In this document: positions 22,600 through 31,617 of the stretch, in pieces | Layout: every line of letters starts with the position of its first letter | Position numbering within the stretch: the first letter of the stretch is position 1 | NCBI GenBank assembly: GCA_003139995.1 | Contig: PLIC01000167.1 | Coordinates: 1 to 41,454, forward strand | Source: Candidatus Acidiflorens stordalenmirensis | GTDB lineage: Bacteria; Acidobacteriota; Terriglobia; Terriglobales; Acidobacteriaceae | Direction: 5' to 3' | DNA: 41,454 nt | Made by a program: the position numbers and the translations under genes | Notes under the pieces: model-generated | What the model was told of the DNA's origin: nothing | Database searches by the model: none | What the model saw: the letters and a program-made list of their open reading frames with translations, nothing else

Positions 22600-25500
22600 T
22601 TAGAATGTCAGCCGCAGAGCGAGCTGCAGGATGCGCTCGGTATGCGCCCCCGCAAGCCCAATATCCGTACTAGTGATCTGACCGAAGGTGTAACCAATAT
22701 CGGAGACGTTCGTGTCCGGATTGGCGAATTCCGTGTGGTTGAGTACATTGAAGGCCTCCACCCGGAATTCGGCGTTCCAACGTTCGGTAACCGCCGTGGC
22801 TTTGGCCAGGGCCAGATCAAGATTCGTACGTCCCGGCCCGCGGAAGAAGTTGCGCGACGTCGTGCCGTAGCCGGACGTCGGGACGCAAATCCCGTAGCAA
22901 GGCGCGTTGTTATCGATGAACGCTGCAGGACTAAAATACTGGTTGCCATTCTTTCTGGGATTCATGATCGTGATCTTGTTGAACCCGGGCGCGAAGTCGA
23001 CATTGGCCAGGTAGCCGTCGCCAGCTCCCGAGGGACCCGGGAGCGACGGATCGGACGATAGGCCTGCATTGATGCTAAGCGGGAATCCAGTCCGCCAGCT
23101 CAAGATGGGGTAGAGGCTCCATCCTTTCACCAGTCGCTTCGGTCCGGACGCCCAAGCCTTATCGAAGGGCAGGTCCCATCCGCCGCTGAAAGTGATCCGA
23201 TGCGTAACGTCGAATTGGGAGGAGGCGTAGAACTGGCCAGGATTGTAATACGGCACCTGCCCATTGAACCCAGGAGAGCTTCCGTTGCGGAATCCAGATG
23301 TGTTATCGAGGCTGTGACCGTAAGTATAGCCCAAAGTGAAGTAAGTGTTGCCCAATATCCGGTTCTCGCCGTTCTGTTTTGTCAAGGAAGCTTCCAGACT
23401 ATTGAAATTTGCAAAGCTAACGTTGGCAAACTCCACCGCAATGGACAAAGGACAAGCAGCGAGACCACCGTAATTCGTGGCACAGAAGTTATTGAGTCCA
23501 GCGTTCTGGTTCTCATTCAAAATTCGCGTAGGATTGGGACCATTCACTGTGCTTAGGTCGAAGGGATTGACGTCCACCAGCGAGGTAAGTCCCTTCGAGC
23601 TGCTGCCCACGTAGTTGGCCTCGGCGATCAGGTTTCTTGCCAGCTCATGCTGGACGCTCAAGTTGTACTGGTAGGTATAGGGTGTGTGGAGATGCGGGTT
23701 GACAAAGTAGATTCCACCTCCTCCAAAGGGAAGAGAGGACCCGTTGGCAAAGGCGGTGCTGGCGGTGGCGGGGTGGAGGGAGGAGGGGAATGGATTGTCT
23801 GAGAAGCCAGCCGAGAGCCAAGGTTGGCTATAGTAGGAAGCGCCTGAGGTGGTGTACGGACCGAGGGGCGAGTATGCGGCATATTGCTCGCTAAAAAACG
23901 GTGGCGCGCCATTGAACTGCAGGTTATCCTCGCCCTTCAGGATGTCGTAGAAGATACCGAAGCCCCCACGAAGGCTCGTCTTACTGCCGCTCGCCGGACT
24001 CCAGGCAAACCCGATTCGCGGCGCGAAGTTACGCTTGTCCGGAAAATTGGTTCCGCGCGGCGCTCCCGCGTCTCCGGGAAAAACCAAGCCCAGCGGCGCG
24101 TTGGGGAACCTGGTGGATTGATCGCCCGGAACGATCGAGAAGGTCCGACCCTCGGTGTCCAACTTAGGCGTGCTGTATTCATAGCGAATCCCCAGACTCA
24201 GGGTCAGGTTGGGTCGTACCCGCCATTCGTCCTGCAGGATCCCGTAAGTCGCTTTGCTGCGGATATTGTTGGGCGCATTCGGCCCTTCAAAGAGGTTATT
24301 CGGAATCCCCACTAGGAAATCGGCGAAGCTGTTGCCGGTTCCTATTCCATACTCGTTATAGGGGCCAAGAAAGTAAAAATTACCGTCACCGTAAAAATCG
24401 TAGATAGTATTTTGTTCGTAGGCAGAGAAGCCCGCGCCGAACTTCCAGGTGTTGCGCCCTCTCACCCAGGTTAGCGCATCGCTGTAGGCGTAGGTGACGC
24501 CGTGGAAGTAAGCCGGGCCTTGCGGGCTAAGTCCGAACGAAAGGCCGTTGTCGAATTGCATGAGCGGCGGACCATTGGGCAAGTCGGAAAGGACATTAAA
24601 ATCGCCCGAAGCTGTCCCTTGCAACGTGGGAAGATTCGCGATTGGCACCCGATCGGCGCCAGAGCGGCGCTGGGCGGTGACGCGGAACTCATTCAACAGG
24701 GTCGGCGAAAAGGTCCGAGTATAAGCGACATTCGAGAAGTAACTGTTGATCTGATTGCTGGCCGCGTAGCCCGCAACGTTAGCACCGTTGTCAGGGAAGG
24801 GATCGATCTCAGGATTTCGAAACCCTCCCAGGGTAATCGAGAGCCTGTCCTTCGAGCTGAAATTGAGGTCGAGCTTGATCGTCAACTCGTTGTTATTGTT
24901 CTTGCTGGGCGCTGCTGTGGATATTAGACCGTTCGGATTGGTGATCGACTGCAGGTTGAATGTTGTGATGTAGTTCGTCGCGGCCGGATCGATCTTTGTC
25001 GGATCGATGATGGATTGGGCAGCCTTGGTCGAATCTGACTGGAAATACGGGTTTGCCGCCAGGAATGCGGCGACGTTTGGGTCTGGACCGCCGTTCACCG
25101 CTTGCGAAAAATCTCCCTCGAGTTCGTTTGGCGTGAACGTCGTTATATCCGATTCCACCTCGGATTGTGTCTGGCGCTGGCCTTGGTAGGATACGAAAAA
25201 GAAAAAGCGATCCTTGCCGTTCACGAGATGGGGGATTTCAATGGGCCCGCCAAATGTGGCGCCGAACTGATGGCGTTTAAGATCGTTTCTCGGCAAGCTC
25301 TCTTGAATGTTGAAATAAGAATTGGCGTCAAAATCGGTGTTGCGCGCGAATTCGAAGGCGCTGCCATGGAACTGGTTGGTGCCCGATTTGGTTACGACAC
25401 TGATGACTCCAGCGCCGTTGCGACCATATTCCGCCGTGTAATTGCTGGTAAGAATGCGGAACTCCGCGATCGAGTCTGGATTGGGATTGAGGACGACCCC

Positions 25501-26124
25501 GTTGCTCAACAGGTCGTTGTTGAGGCCGCCATCCAACAGGAAGGTAACGGAATCGGCGCGTCCACCAGCCACGCTGAAGGTGCCAGCACCGCCGTCGTCC
25601 GGATTGTCCTCGGTGACGCCGGGCTGCAGAAGAGCAAGGTCCAGCACATTCCGGCCATTGAGCGGCATATTCACGATGGGGCGGCTGGTGACGGACTGGC
25701 CTATAGTCGGGTTCACCGTCTCCACCCCCGAAATTTGCGATTCTACCAACACCTCTTCCCTAGTCGAGCCCACTTCCAGCTTTAAGTCGGCCCGCAATGA
25801 CTGGTTGATCTCCAGCGGAGCAGTGGTTCGTTCCAGCGTTCGAAAACCTTCGCGGCGGGCGGTAATTTTGTAGGCGCCGATCGGCAGATTCAAGGCCTGG
25901 TAAAAGCCACTCCGGTCGGTGGTTGTTTCGGTGCCGACGTTCGTGGCCAAATTCGTGACCGTGACCTTGACTCCCGGAACCACCGCTCCTTGCGGATCGA
26001 TGATTGTGCCCACGATCTTTGCGGTCGCCTGTTGTGCTGCTGCGCCTGTCGCAAACAACAGGGTCACGCACAAAACCACTACTGCTTTCAGTAGCTGTCG
26101 TAATATGCCGGTTTGGGGTCGCAT
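22600..26124 (-). CDS. Second Oar-type TonB-dependent receptor
   Basis: A 1174-residue outer-membrane protein. The signal peptide ends ATGAAAQ. Residues ~30-120 (AKIVGTIIDPQGAVVPGVKVTV ... YKITARREGFRTLERT) form the carboxypeptidase-regulatory domain. The plug carries VNMPLNGRNVLDLALLQPG, FLLDGGLNNDLLSNG and NGAGVISVVTKSGTNQFHGSAFEF. The barrel contains repeated Tyr/Phe-rich strands and ends LQLALRLTF with a terminal Phe. This subfamily (LPLNGRNV-type plug) is greatly expanded in Acidobacteria; ligands are mostly unknown. AGGAG lies seven bases before the ATG, and the upstream 20 bases hold two copies of GTATAAGGA. There are no obvious partner genes, so its ligand cannot be guessed. Confidence 0.88.
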   Translation of the reverse strand: MRPQTGILRQLLKAVVVLCVTLLFATGAAAQQATAKIVGTIIDPQGAVVPGVKVTVTNLATNVGTETTTDRSGFYQALNLPIGAYKITARREGFRTLERTTAPLEINQSLRADLKLEVGSTREEVLVESQISGVETVNPTIGQSVTSRPIVNMPLNGRNVLDLALLQPGVTEDNPDDGGAGTFSVAGGRADSVTFLLDGGLNNDLLSNGVVLNPNPDSIAEFRILTSNYTAEYGRNGAGVISVVTKSGTNQFHGSAFEFARNTDFDANSYFNIQESLPRNDLKRHQFGATFGGPIEIPHLVNGKDRFFFFVSYQGQRQTQSEVESDITTFTPNELEGDFSQAVNGGPDPNVAAFLAANPYFQSDSTKAAQSIIDPTKIDPAATNYITTFNLQSITNPNGLISTAAPSKNNNNELTIKLDLNFSSKDRLSITLGGFRNPEIDPFPDNGANVAGYAASNQINSYFSNVAYTRTFSPTLLNEFRVTAQRRSGADRVPIANLPTLQGTASGDFNVLSDLPNGPPLMQFDNGLSFGLSPQGPAYFHGVTYAYSDALTWVRGRNTWKFGAGFSAYEQNTIYDFYGDGNFYFLGPYNEYGIGTGNSFADFLVGIPNNLFEGPNAPNNIRSKATYGILQDEWRVRPNLTLSLGIRYEYSTPKLDTEGRTFSIVPGDQSTRFPNAPLGLVFPGDAGAPRGTNFPDKRNFAPRIGFAWSPASGSKTSLRGGFGIFYDILKGEDNLQFNGAPPFFSEQYAAYSPLGPYTTSGASYYSQPWLSAGFSDNPFPSSLHPATASTAFANGSSLPFGGGGIYFVNPHLHTPYTYQYNLSVQHELARNLIAEANYVGSSSKGLTSLVDVNPFDLSTVNGPNPTRILNENQNAGLNNFCATNYGGLAACPLSIAVEFANVSFANFNSLEASLTKQNGENRILGNTYFTLGYTYGHSLDNTSGFRNGSSPGFNGQVPYYNPGQFYASSQFDVTHRITFSGGWDLPFDKAWASGPKRLVKGWSLYPILSWRTGFPLSINAGLSSDPSLPGPSGAGDGYLANVDFAPGFNKITIMNPRKNGNQYFSPAAFIDNNAPCYGICVPTSGYGTTSRNFFRGPGRTNLDLALAKATAVTERWNAEFRVEAFNVLNHTEFANPDTNVSDIGYTFGQITSTDIGLAGAHTERILQLALRLTF

Positions 26125-26824
26125 TGCGGAGCTCCTTATACTTCCTTATACTAATGACTGATGTTTTCGGTCGAATCCTTGTGCGTTCCTTAGTCTCAGA
26201 ATCACAGCAGTAGGGCATGACGGATCGCGCTGCCACTGTCAGTTGCAAAATCTTGCGCCTCGGACTACTGTCTTGTCAAGCTATCTTACTGATTCTGTTG
26301 ACTGAACCGGGGCGAAAGGTGCTTGAAAAACAACTTCGCTTGCGCCCGAGATAGTAACAGGTTGTGCTTGTTAGGTTGGGTTGGCACTCGTTGTACCAAA
26401 CGACAGTGCCCAATGTTTCAAATACTTACGAGCGCAGTGGCTACTATGCCTGTGAGTAAATGAAGATTGAGCGCGCTAAACTACCAAATTTCATAACCTT
26501 GTCACACTCCTCAATAACATGTGTCGCACCCGCTTGTGTCGGTCACCTGCGCCAGGGGTTCGTGGACTAGAAACGTGGAACAGAAAGTTGGAAGTAGCAA
26601 TTTCCAACTCTCAATTCGCCAGGCTTTGTCATCCCGACCCTGAGCGAAGCCGAAGGGGAAGGATTTGCAGTTCAACGTAAAATGCAGATCCCCGCTCCTC
26701 CACCACAGCCAACAACTGCGGCTGGCTAGGGGCTCCGGTCGCTCGGGATGACAATTCATGCAACGTGTCGGGCACCGCTCCGGACCCGACCTTCATCACC
26801 GGCTGTTCAGGTACATTTATAAAG
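26125..26824. other. Long intergenic region with a MITE-like element
   Basis: No gene seen over 700 bases. The part next to the receptor (26125-26500) is AT-richer than the genes and probably carries its promoter. AGTTGGAA (26586-26593) and TTCCAACT (26602-26609) form a small hairpin. The part from 26626 to 26754 is a repeat element, described separately. Open frames here (26511-26759, 26629-26889) are read out of that repeat. Confidence 0.55.
26626..26754. repeat. MITE-like element, second copy
   Basis: Inverted termini TTGTCATCCCGA (26626-26637) and TCGGGATGACAA (26743-26754). The interior shares TAAAATGC-GATCCC and GGAT-TG-AGTT blocks with the element at 16471-16555. It lies in the opposite orientation and contains an extra block of about 35-40 bases. 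Both copies are preceded, in their own orientation, by ATGAAT. Confidence 0.75.
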
Positions 26825-27250
26825 ATGGATCGTGGAACGATATGGCGCGTGTGGCTGCCCTTGGTCGCGGGCCTGTTGGCTCTCGGCACGATATTCCAGT
26901 CCGGACCGGGACCGCACGGATTGGCGCGCTCGATCGGTCTGCTGCTCGGTTTGATCGGCCTGGCGGGTGTGATTCTCTCTCGCTACACGCTGGGCCGGTC
27001 GTTCTCCATTGCTCCTAGAGCGACAGCGCTAGTCACCCGCGGCATTTATTCGCGGATCCGCAATCCTATTTATGTTTCTGGAATGATTTTTCTTGTGGGG
27101 CTGGCTCTCATTCTGTGGCGGCCTGAGCTGCTGATCGTTCTGCTGGCGCTCGTTCCCGTGCAGATCATCCGCGCGCGCCGCGAAGCCGCAGTCCTGGAAG
27201 CAAAGTTCGGCGACGCCTATCGCGAATACCGCAAGCGCACATGGTTTTGA
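26825..27250 (+). CDS. Isoprenylcysteine carboxyl methyltransferase-family membrane protein
   Basis: A 141-residue protein with about four hydrophobic segments (LPLVAGLLALGTIF, LLLGLIGLAGVIL, MIFLVGLALIL, LLIVLLALVPVQII). The C-terminal half contains TRGIYSRIRNPIYVSGM and EAKFGDAYREYRKRTWF, the conserved signature of the ICMT/PEMT methyltransferase family, which uses S-adenosylmethionine at the membrane face. In bacteria the acceptor is usually unknown. An in-frame start at 26765 would lie near the repeat element; ATG 26825 gives a normal family-length protein. No operon partner is close: 213 bases separate it from the kelch gene. Confidence 0.8.
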   Translation: MDRGTIWRVWLPLVAGLLALGTIFQSGPGPHGLARSIGLLLGLIGLAGVILSRYTLGRSFSIAPRATALVTRGIYSRIRNPIYVSGMIFLVGLALILWRPELLIVLLALVPVQIIRARREAAVLEAKFGDAYREYRKRTWF

Positions 27251-27315
27251 AACACGTTCTTTCTGACGCGCATGGTTCCAGCGAGCTGCGGAAAAAGCCG
27301 GACGACGATGTCCAC

Positions 27316-27382
27316 CCCCTAAAGGGGCGGCTTATCTCGCAGAACGTACGGCATCGCTGAAGCAATGTCCTGATACGAATCC
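27316..27382. repeat. Palindromic repeat downstream of the methyltransferase gene
   Basis: CCCCTAAAGGGG (27316-27327) is a short hairpin. GTACGGCATCGCTGAAG followed by TCCTGATACGAA (27346-27379) matches the module order of the repeat inside imuA and, in part, of the one at 22342-22395. It occupies most of the gap before the kelch gene. Confidence 0.5.
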
Positions 27383-27463
27383 GAGCTTTTCAGCGGCCTG
27401 CCAGGACGTGTTTCCGGGATCCCGCCCTGCGCTTCCGCCTTTTTCGCTGCTATTATTTCAACA

Positions 27464-28558
27464 ATGAAATCAGCATCGGCCAAACTGCTCCCTGTGTTGT
27501 TCTGTCTTTTTCTGGTGGCCCGGCTTCAGGCCGCCGACGAACCCAAGCTCAGCCCGCTCCCGACGCCCGTTTCGAACAATGCGGTCGCCATTTCCCACGA
27601 CGAAGGCGGACCCAGGATTTTTTCCTTCATGGGCATCGGGCCGAAAAAAACCTGGGACGCGGTCATCAGCAGCGCCTACGAAATGGATCCGAACACCGGC
27701 AAATGGCAGGAAAAGCGTCCCGTGCCGGGAGTGGCTGGGCGACTGGCGGCGTCGGCGCTGGCGCTCCATGACCAGGTCTTCATCTTCGGAGGCTACGTCC
27801 TCGACGCGCAAGGTGGAGAGACCACCGTATCGGACCTGAACGTTTTTGTCCCGGTGGAGAATCGCTATTATCGCGGCAAGGACATCCCCGAGCCCGTCGC
27901 CGACGCGGTCGTCGGCGTCTATCGCGACCGTTACATTTTCCTCATCGGCGGATGGTCAACCTCCAAGGGCGACGCCGTCCGCAACGTCCAGATCTACGAC
28001 ACCGACAAAGATACCTGGATACAGGCCACGCCGATTCCGGGTACGCCTGTATTCGGTCATGCGGGCGCCATCATCGGCGACACCATCGTTTACGTGGATG
28101 GGGCCTACAAGAACCGGAGCGGCGTGGGTCCCAAGTACGTCGCGTCCAGCGAGTGCTGGATGGGCGAAATTCCACATTCCAGAAGGGGCGACATCACGAA
28201 AATTCAGTGGACGAAACTTCCAGCCCATCCCGGCAACGCGCGCTATCGCATCGCGGCGGGCGCGGGACAATTGGAGAGAAAAGCAGGAAAGATTTATTTC
28301 TCCGGCGGAACCGACACTCCCTACAACTACAATGGAATCGGCTATAACGGCCAGCCTGCCGAACCTTCCCCGATGACCTTCGCTTTTGACGACTACAGCG
28401 GCGAATGGGAAACGGTCGACGAAAGCACTCCCGAGCCCACCATGGACCATCGCGGCCTGCTGGTGACGCACCGCGGCCTGGTCATCGTAGGAGGCATGGA
28501 AAAGGGCCAGCAGGTGACAGCCAAGGTGACGGTTGTAGAACCTGTCTCCAGGAAATGA
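27464..28558 (+). CDS. Secreted kelch-repeat beta-propeller protein
   Basis: A 364-residue protein with a signal peptide (KLLPVLFCLFLVARLQAAD). At least five kelch blades are visible, each with the GG and spaced aromatic residues: ALHDQVFIFGGYVLD, VYRDRYIFLIGGWSTS, NVQIYDTDKDTWIQATPIP, GDTIVYVDGAYKN, KAGKIYFSGGTDTPYN, THRGLVIVGGMEKG. The layout is similar to cyclically permuted mutarotase/NanM-like proteins, which act on sialic acid, but the similarity is only at the fold level and this gene lies 13 kb from the NanE-NanK locus. Function unknown; periplasmic or extracellular. Confidence 0.7.
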   Translation: MKSASAKLLPVLFCLFLVARLQAADEPKLSPLPTPVSNNAVAISHDEGGPRIFSFMGIGPKKTWDAVISSAYEMDPNTGKWQEKRPVPGVAGRLAASALALHDQVFIFGGYVLDAQGGETTVSDLNVFVPVENRYYRGKDIPEPVADAVVGVYRDRYIFLIGGWSTSKGDAVRNVQIYDTDKDTWIQATPIPGTPVFGHAGAIIGDTIVYVDGAYKNRSGVGPKYVASSECWMGEIPHSRRGDITKIQWTKLPAHPGNARYRIAAGAGQLERKAGKIYFSGGTDTPYNYNGIGYNGQPAEPSPMTFAFDDYSGEWETVDESTPEPTMDHRGLLVTHRGLVIVGGMEKGQQVTAKVTVVEPVSRK

Positions 28559-28662
28559 ACTTATCGTCGCTCTAACACATACATTCCAAAGTGGTTACGT
28601 GCGCGTAGAGCATGGTGTCCTATGCACACAGCCTTGTGCCCACCCATCACGAAAACCGGTGA

Positions 28663-30171
<1,509 letters not shown>

Positions 30172-30216
30172 TTGAGTTAGGCGTAAGGTAGGAGCTGTAT
30201 TTCAGGAAAGTGGGTG

Positions 30217-30264
30217 CCCCACTCTTGTCCCTGCGTTCTTTGCAGGGACAAGGGTGGGGTTTTT
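30217..30264 (+). terminator. Intrinsic terminator-like hairpin after gdhA
   Basis: CCCCACTCTTGTCCCTGC (30217-30234) pairs with the segment 30242-30259 over 18 positions with one mismatch, around a GTTCTTT loop, followed by TTTTT. This has the form of a Rho-independent terminator. The same TTGC-GTTCTTT-GCAA head appears in the hairpin at 30341-30374, so it may also be a dispersed repeat used as terminator. Confidence 0.7.
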
Positions 30265-30340
30265 GATTTTCAATCTGCTGGATGATGGCGGGCGGCCCGA
30301 CCTTCGGTGCTGGTTTCCTCTCCAATAACACAACCGTGGG

Positions 30341-30374
30341 GGCCCCGTCCTTGCGTTCTTTGCAAGGGCGGGCC
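30341..30374 (+). repeat. Hairpin related to the gdhA terminator
   Basis: GGCCCCGTCCTTGC (30341-30354) pairs imperfectly with GCAAGGGCGGGCC (30362-30374) around the same GTTCTTT loop as the hairpin at 30217-30259. No T-run follows. Likely a second copy of the same hairpin family. Confidence 0.5.
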
Positions 30375-30454
30375 GCGATGCCGCCGGTGTGTTTCGCTCA
30401 AACCATGCGGGCGTGAAGGCGCGGGTTCCACTGTGCGATCAGGCCGTCACCCGC

Positions 30455-30555
30455 CCACTTCTCGAAAAGCGCGAGAAGTGGCGCCCCCCAGACCGATTCG
30501 GTCGACGTTCAAAGAGAAACCCGCGTTATACTCCCCACGTAGATGTGGCCCACCC
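30455..30555 (+). repeat. Left copy of a 101-bp inverted repeat flanking the DUF3800 gene
   Basis: Aligned without gaps to the reverse complement of 31480-31580, 84 of 101 bases match by hand count. The outer 30 bases are identical and fold as CCACTTCTCG-(7)-CGAGAAGTGG; AAACCCGCGTTATACTC and GTGGCCCACCC are also identical. It ends five bases before the DUF3800 ATG, so it must contain or replace that gene's promoter. Confidence 0.8.
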
Positions 30556-30559
30556 GCCG

Positions 30560-31402
30560 ATGATTACTCTCCTGCGCGCTTACATCGACGAATTTGATGA
30601 CTATACGAACATAGGCTGCAAGGCTTTCGGTTTCTCGGGTTTGATTGGCCCTGTTCATGAATGGCACAAACTGCAATGTAAATGGGAAGACGCCTTGGAG
30701 TGCTGCGGCGTTAAGTACTTTCACGCTACCGATCTTCAGGCCTTGGAAGGCGAGTTCAGAGGTTGGACAGAGAGCCAAAGAGAACGCCTCGTGTCTCTGC
30801 TTGTGAGGATCGTACAGGAACAGTTGCCTAACTTTCGCTTGCTGGGATCGGCAAATGCGATGTCGTCCTACAGATATCTCCCCGAGTACAGAAGGCGTCA
30901 CCTCAAGAACCCCTATTTCTTGGGAGCGGTTTCGGTTATGTCCGACGGAACCAGATTTGCACATTTCGATTTTGACGATAAGCCAGTGGAGTTTGTTTTC
31001 GATCAAAAGACGAAACACAAACAATGGATTGATCAAGCTTACGACGATGTTCTAAAAACCAAATGGGGCCATCTGTGCGCTGCGAAATCGACGGCCAACC
31101 ACCGCCTAGTAAGCCCGGTCCAAGTTGCAGATTTGCTTGCGTACGAATCGGAAAAATATATAGAAAGCCGCATGGCAAACCCCGAAGCCACCGACGTAGC
31201 AAATTTGCGCTGGCCGATGGAACAATTGAAAGAGCTGTTCTACGGGGGCGACACGACGTGGTACAACTGGCACGGATTGATGCTGGTCACGGACTTTTGG
31301 GGAAACTACCAACACCTGTGCAAATTTCTCAAGGTAGACACCAAAGAAACCCACGAACAAAGAAGGCGACGATTTCAAGCGACCCTGTCACGGCTTTCTT
31401 AG
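30560..31402 (+). CDS. DUF3800-family protein
   Basis: A 280-residue soluble protein. AYIDEFDDYTNIGCKAFGFSGLIG at the start and SPVQVADLLAYESEKY near residue 190 are the two signatures of DUF3800, a family with acidic residues arranged as in RNase-H-like nucleases and often found on mobile elements; its biochemical role is not established. KYFHATDLQALEGEF (~50) and VEFVFDQKTKHKQW (~145) supply further conserved charged residues. Start: ATG 30560 (MITLLRAYIDE); the frame runs on to 30389 but through repeat sequence. The gene is visibly more AT-rich than its neighbours and is boxed between 101-bp inverted repeats, both pointing to acquisition by transfer. Confidence 0.75.
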   Translation: MITLLRAYIDEFDDYTNIGCKAFGFSGLIGPVHEWHKLQCKWEDALECCGVKYFHATDLQALEGEFRGWTESQRERLVSLLVRIVQEQLPNFRLLGSANAMSSYRYLPEYRRRHLKNPYFLGAVSVMSDGTRFAHFDFDDKPVEFVFDQKTKHKQWIDQAYDDVLKTKWGHLCAAKSTANHRLVSPVQVADLLAYESEKYIESRMANPEATDVANLRWPMEQLKELFYGGDTTWYNWHGLMLVTDFWGNYQHLCKFLKVDTKETHEQRRRRFQATLSRLS

Positions 31403-31479
31403 CGTATAATCCACGGCGCTATGCACTGCTATATGTATGTGCGATGCAAGACTGACCGCTGCCCGATAAAGTCTTACGT

Positions 31480-31580
31480 GGGTGGGCCACTTTGACGGGG
31501 AGAGTATAACGCGGGTTTGTCTTTTAACATTGACCGAAATAACCGTGGGTGCGCCACTTCTCGCGCTTTTCGAGAAGTGG
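31480..31580 (-). repeat. Right copy of the 101-bp inverted repeat flanking the DUF3800 gene
   Basis: Mirror partner of 30455-30555 (see there). It begins 77 bases after the DUF3800 stop codon and ends 37 bases before the stop codon of the convergent phosphatase gene. Its CCACTTCTCG/CGAGAAGTGG hairpin lies on the outer side, as in the left copy. Confidence 0.8.
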
Positions 31581-31617
31581 CCTGCCGAACCGCCGACACC
31601 GTTCGACTCCGCTTTAA

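Noticed and set aside
27464-28558. Kelch protein as sialic acid mutarotase NanM, part of the sugar locus
   Set aside because: Only the general kelch pattern is shared and the gene is 13 kb away among unrelated genes; the specific name is not supported.
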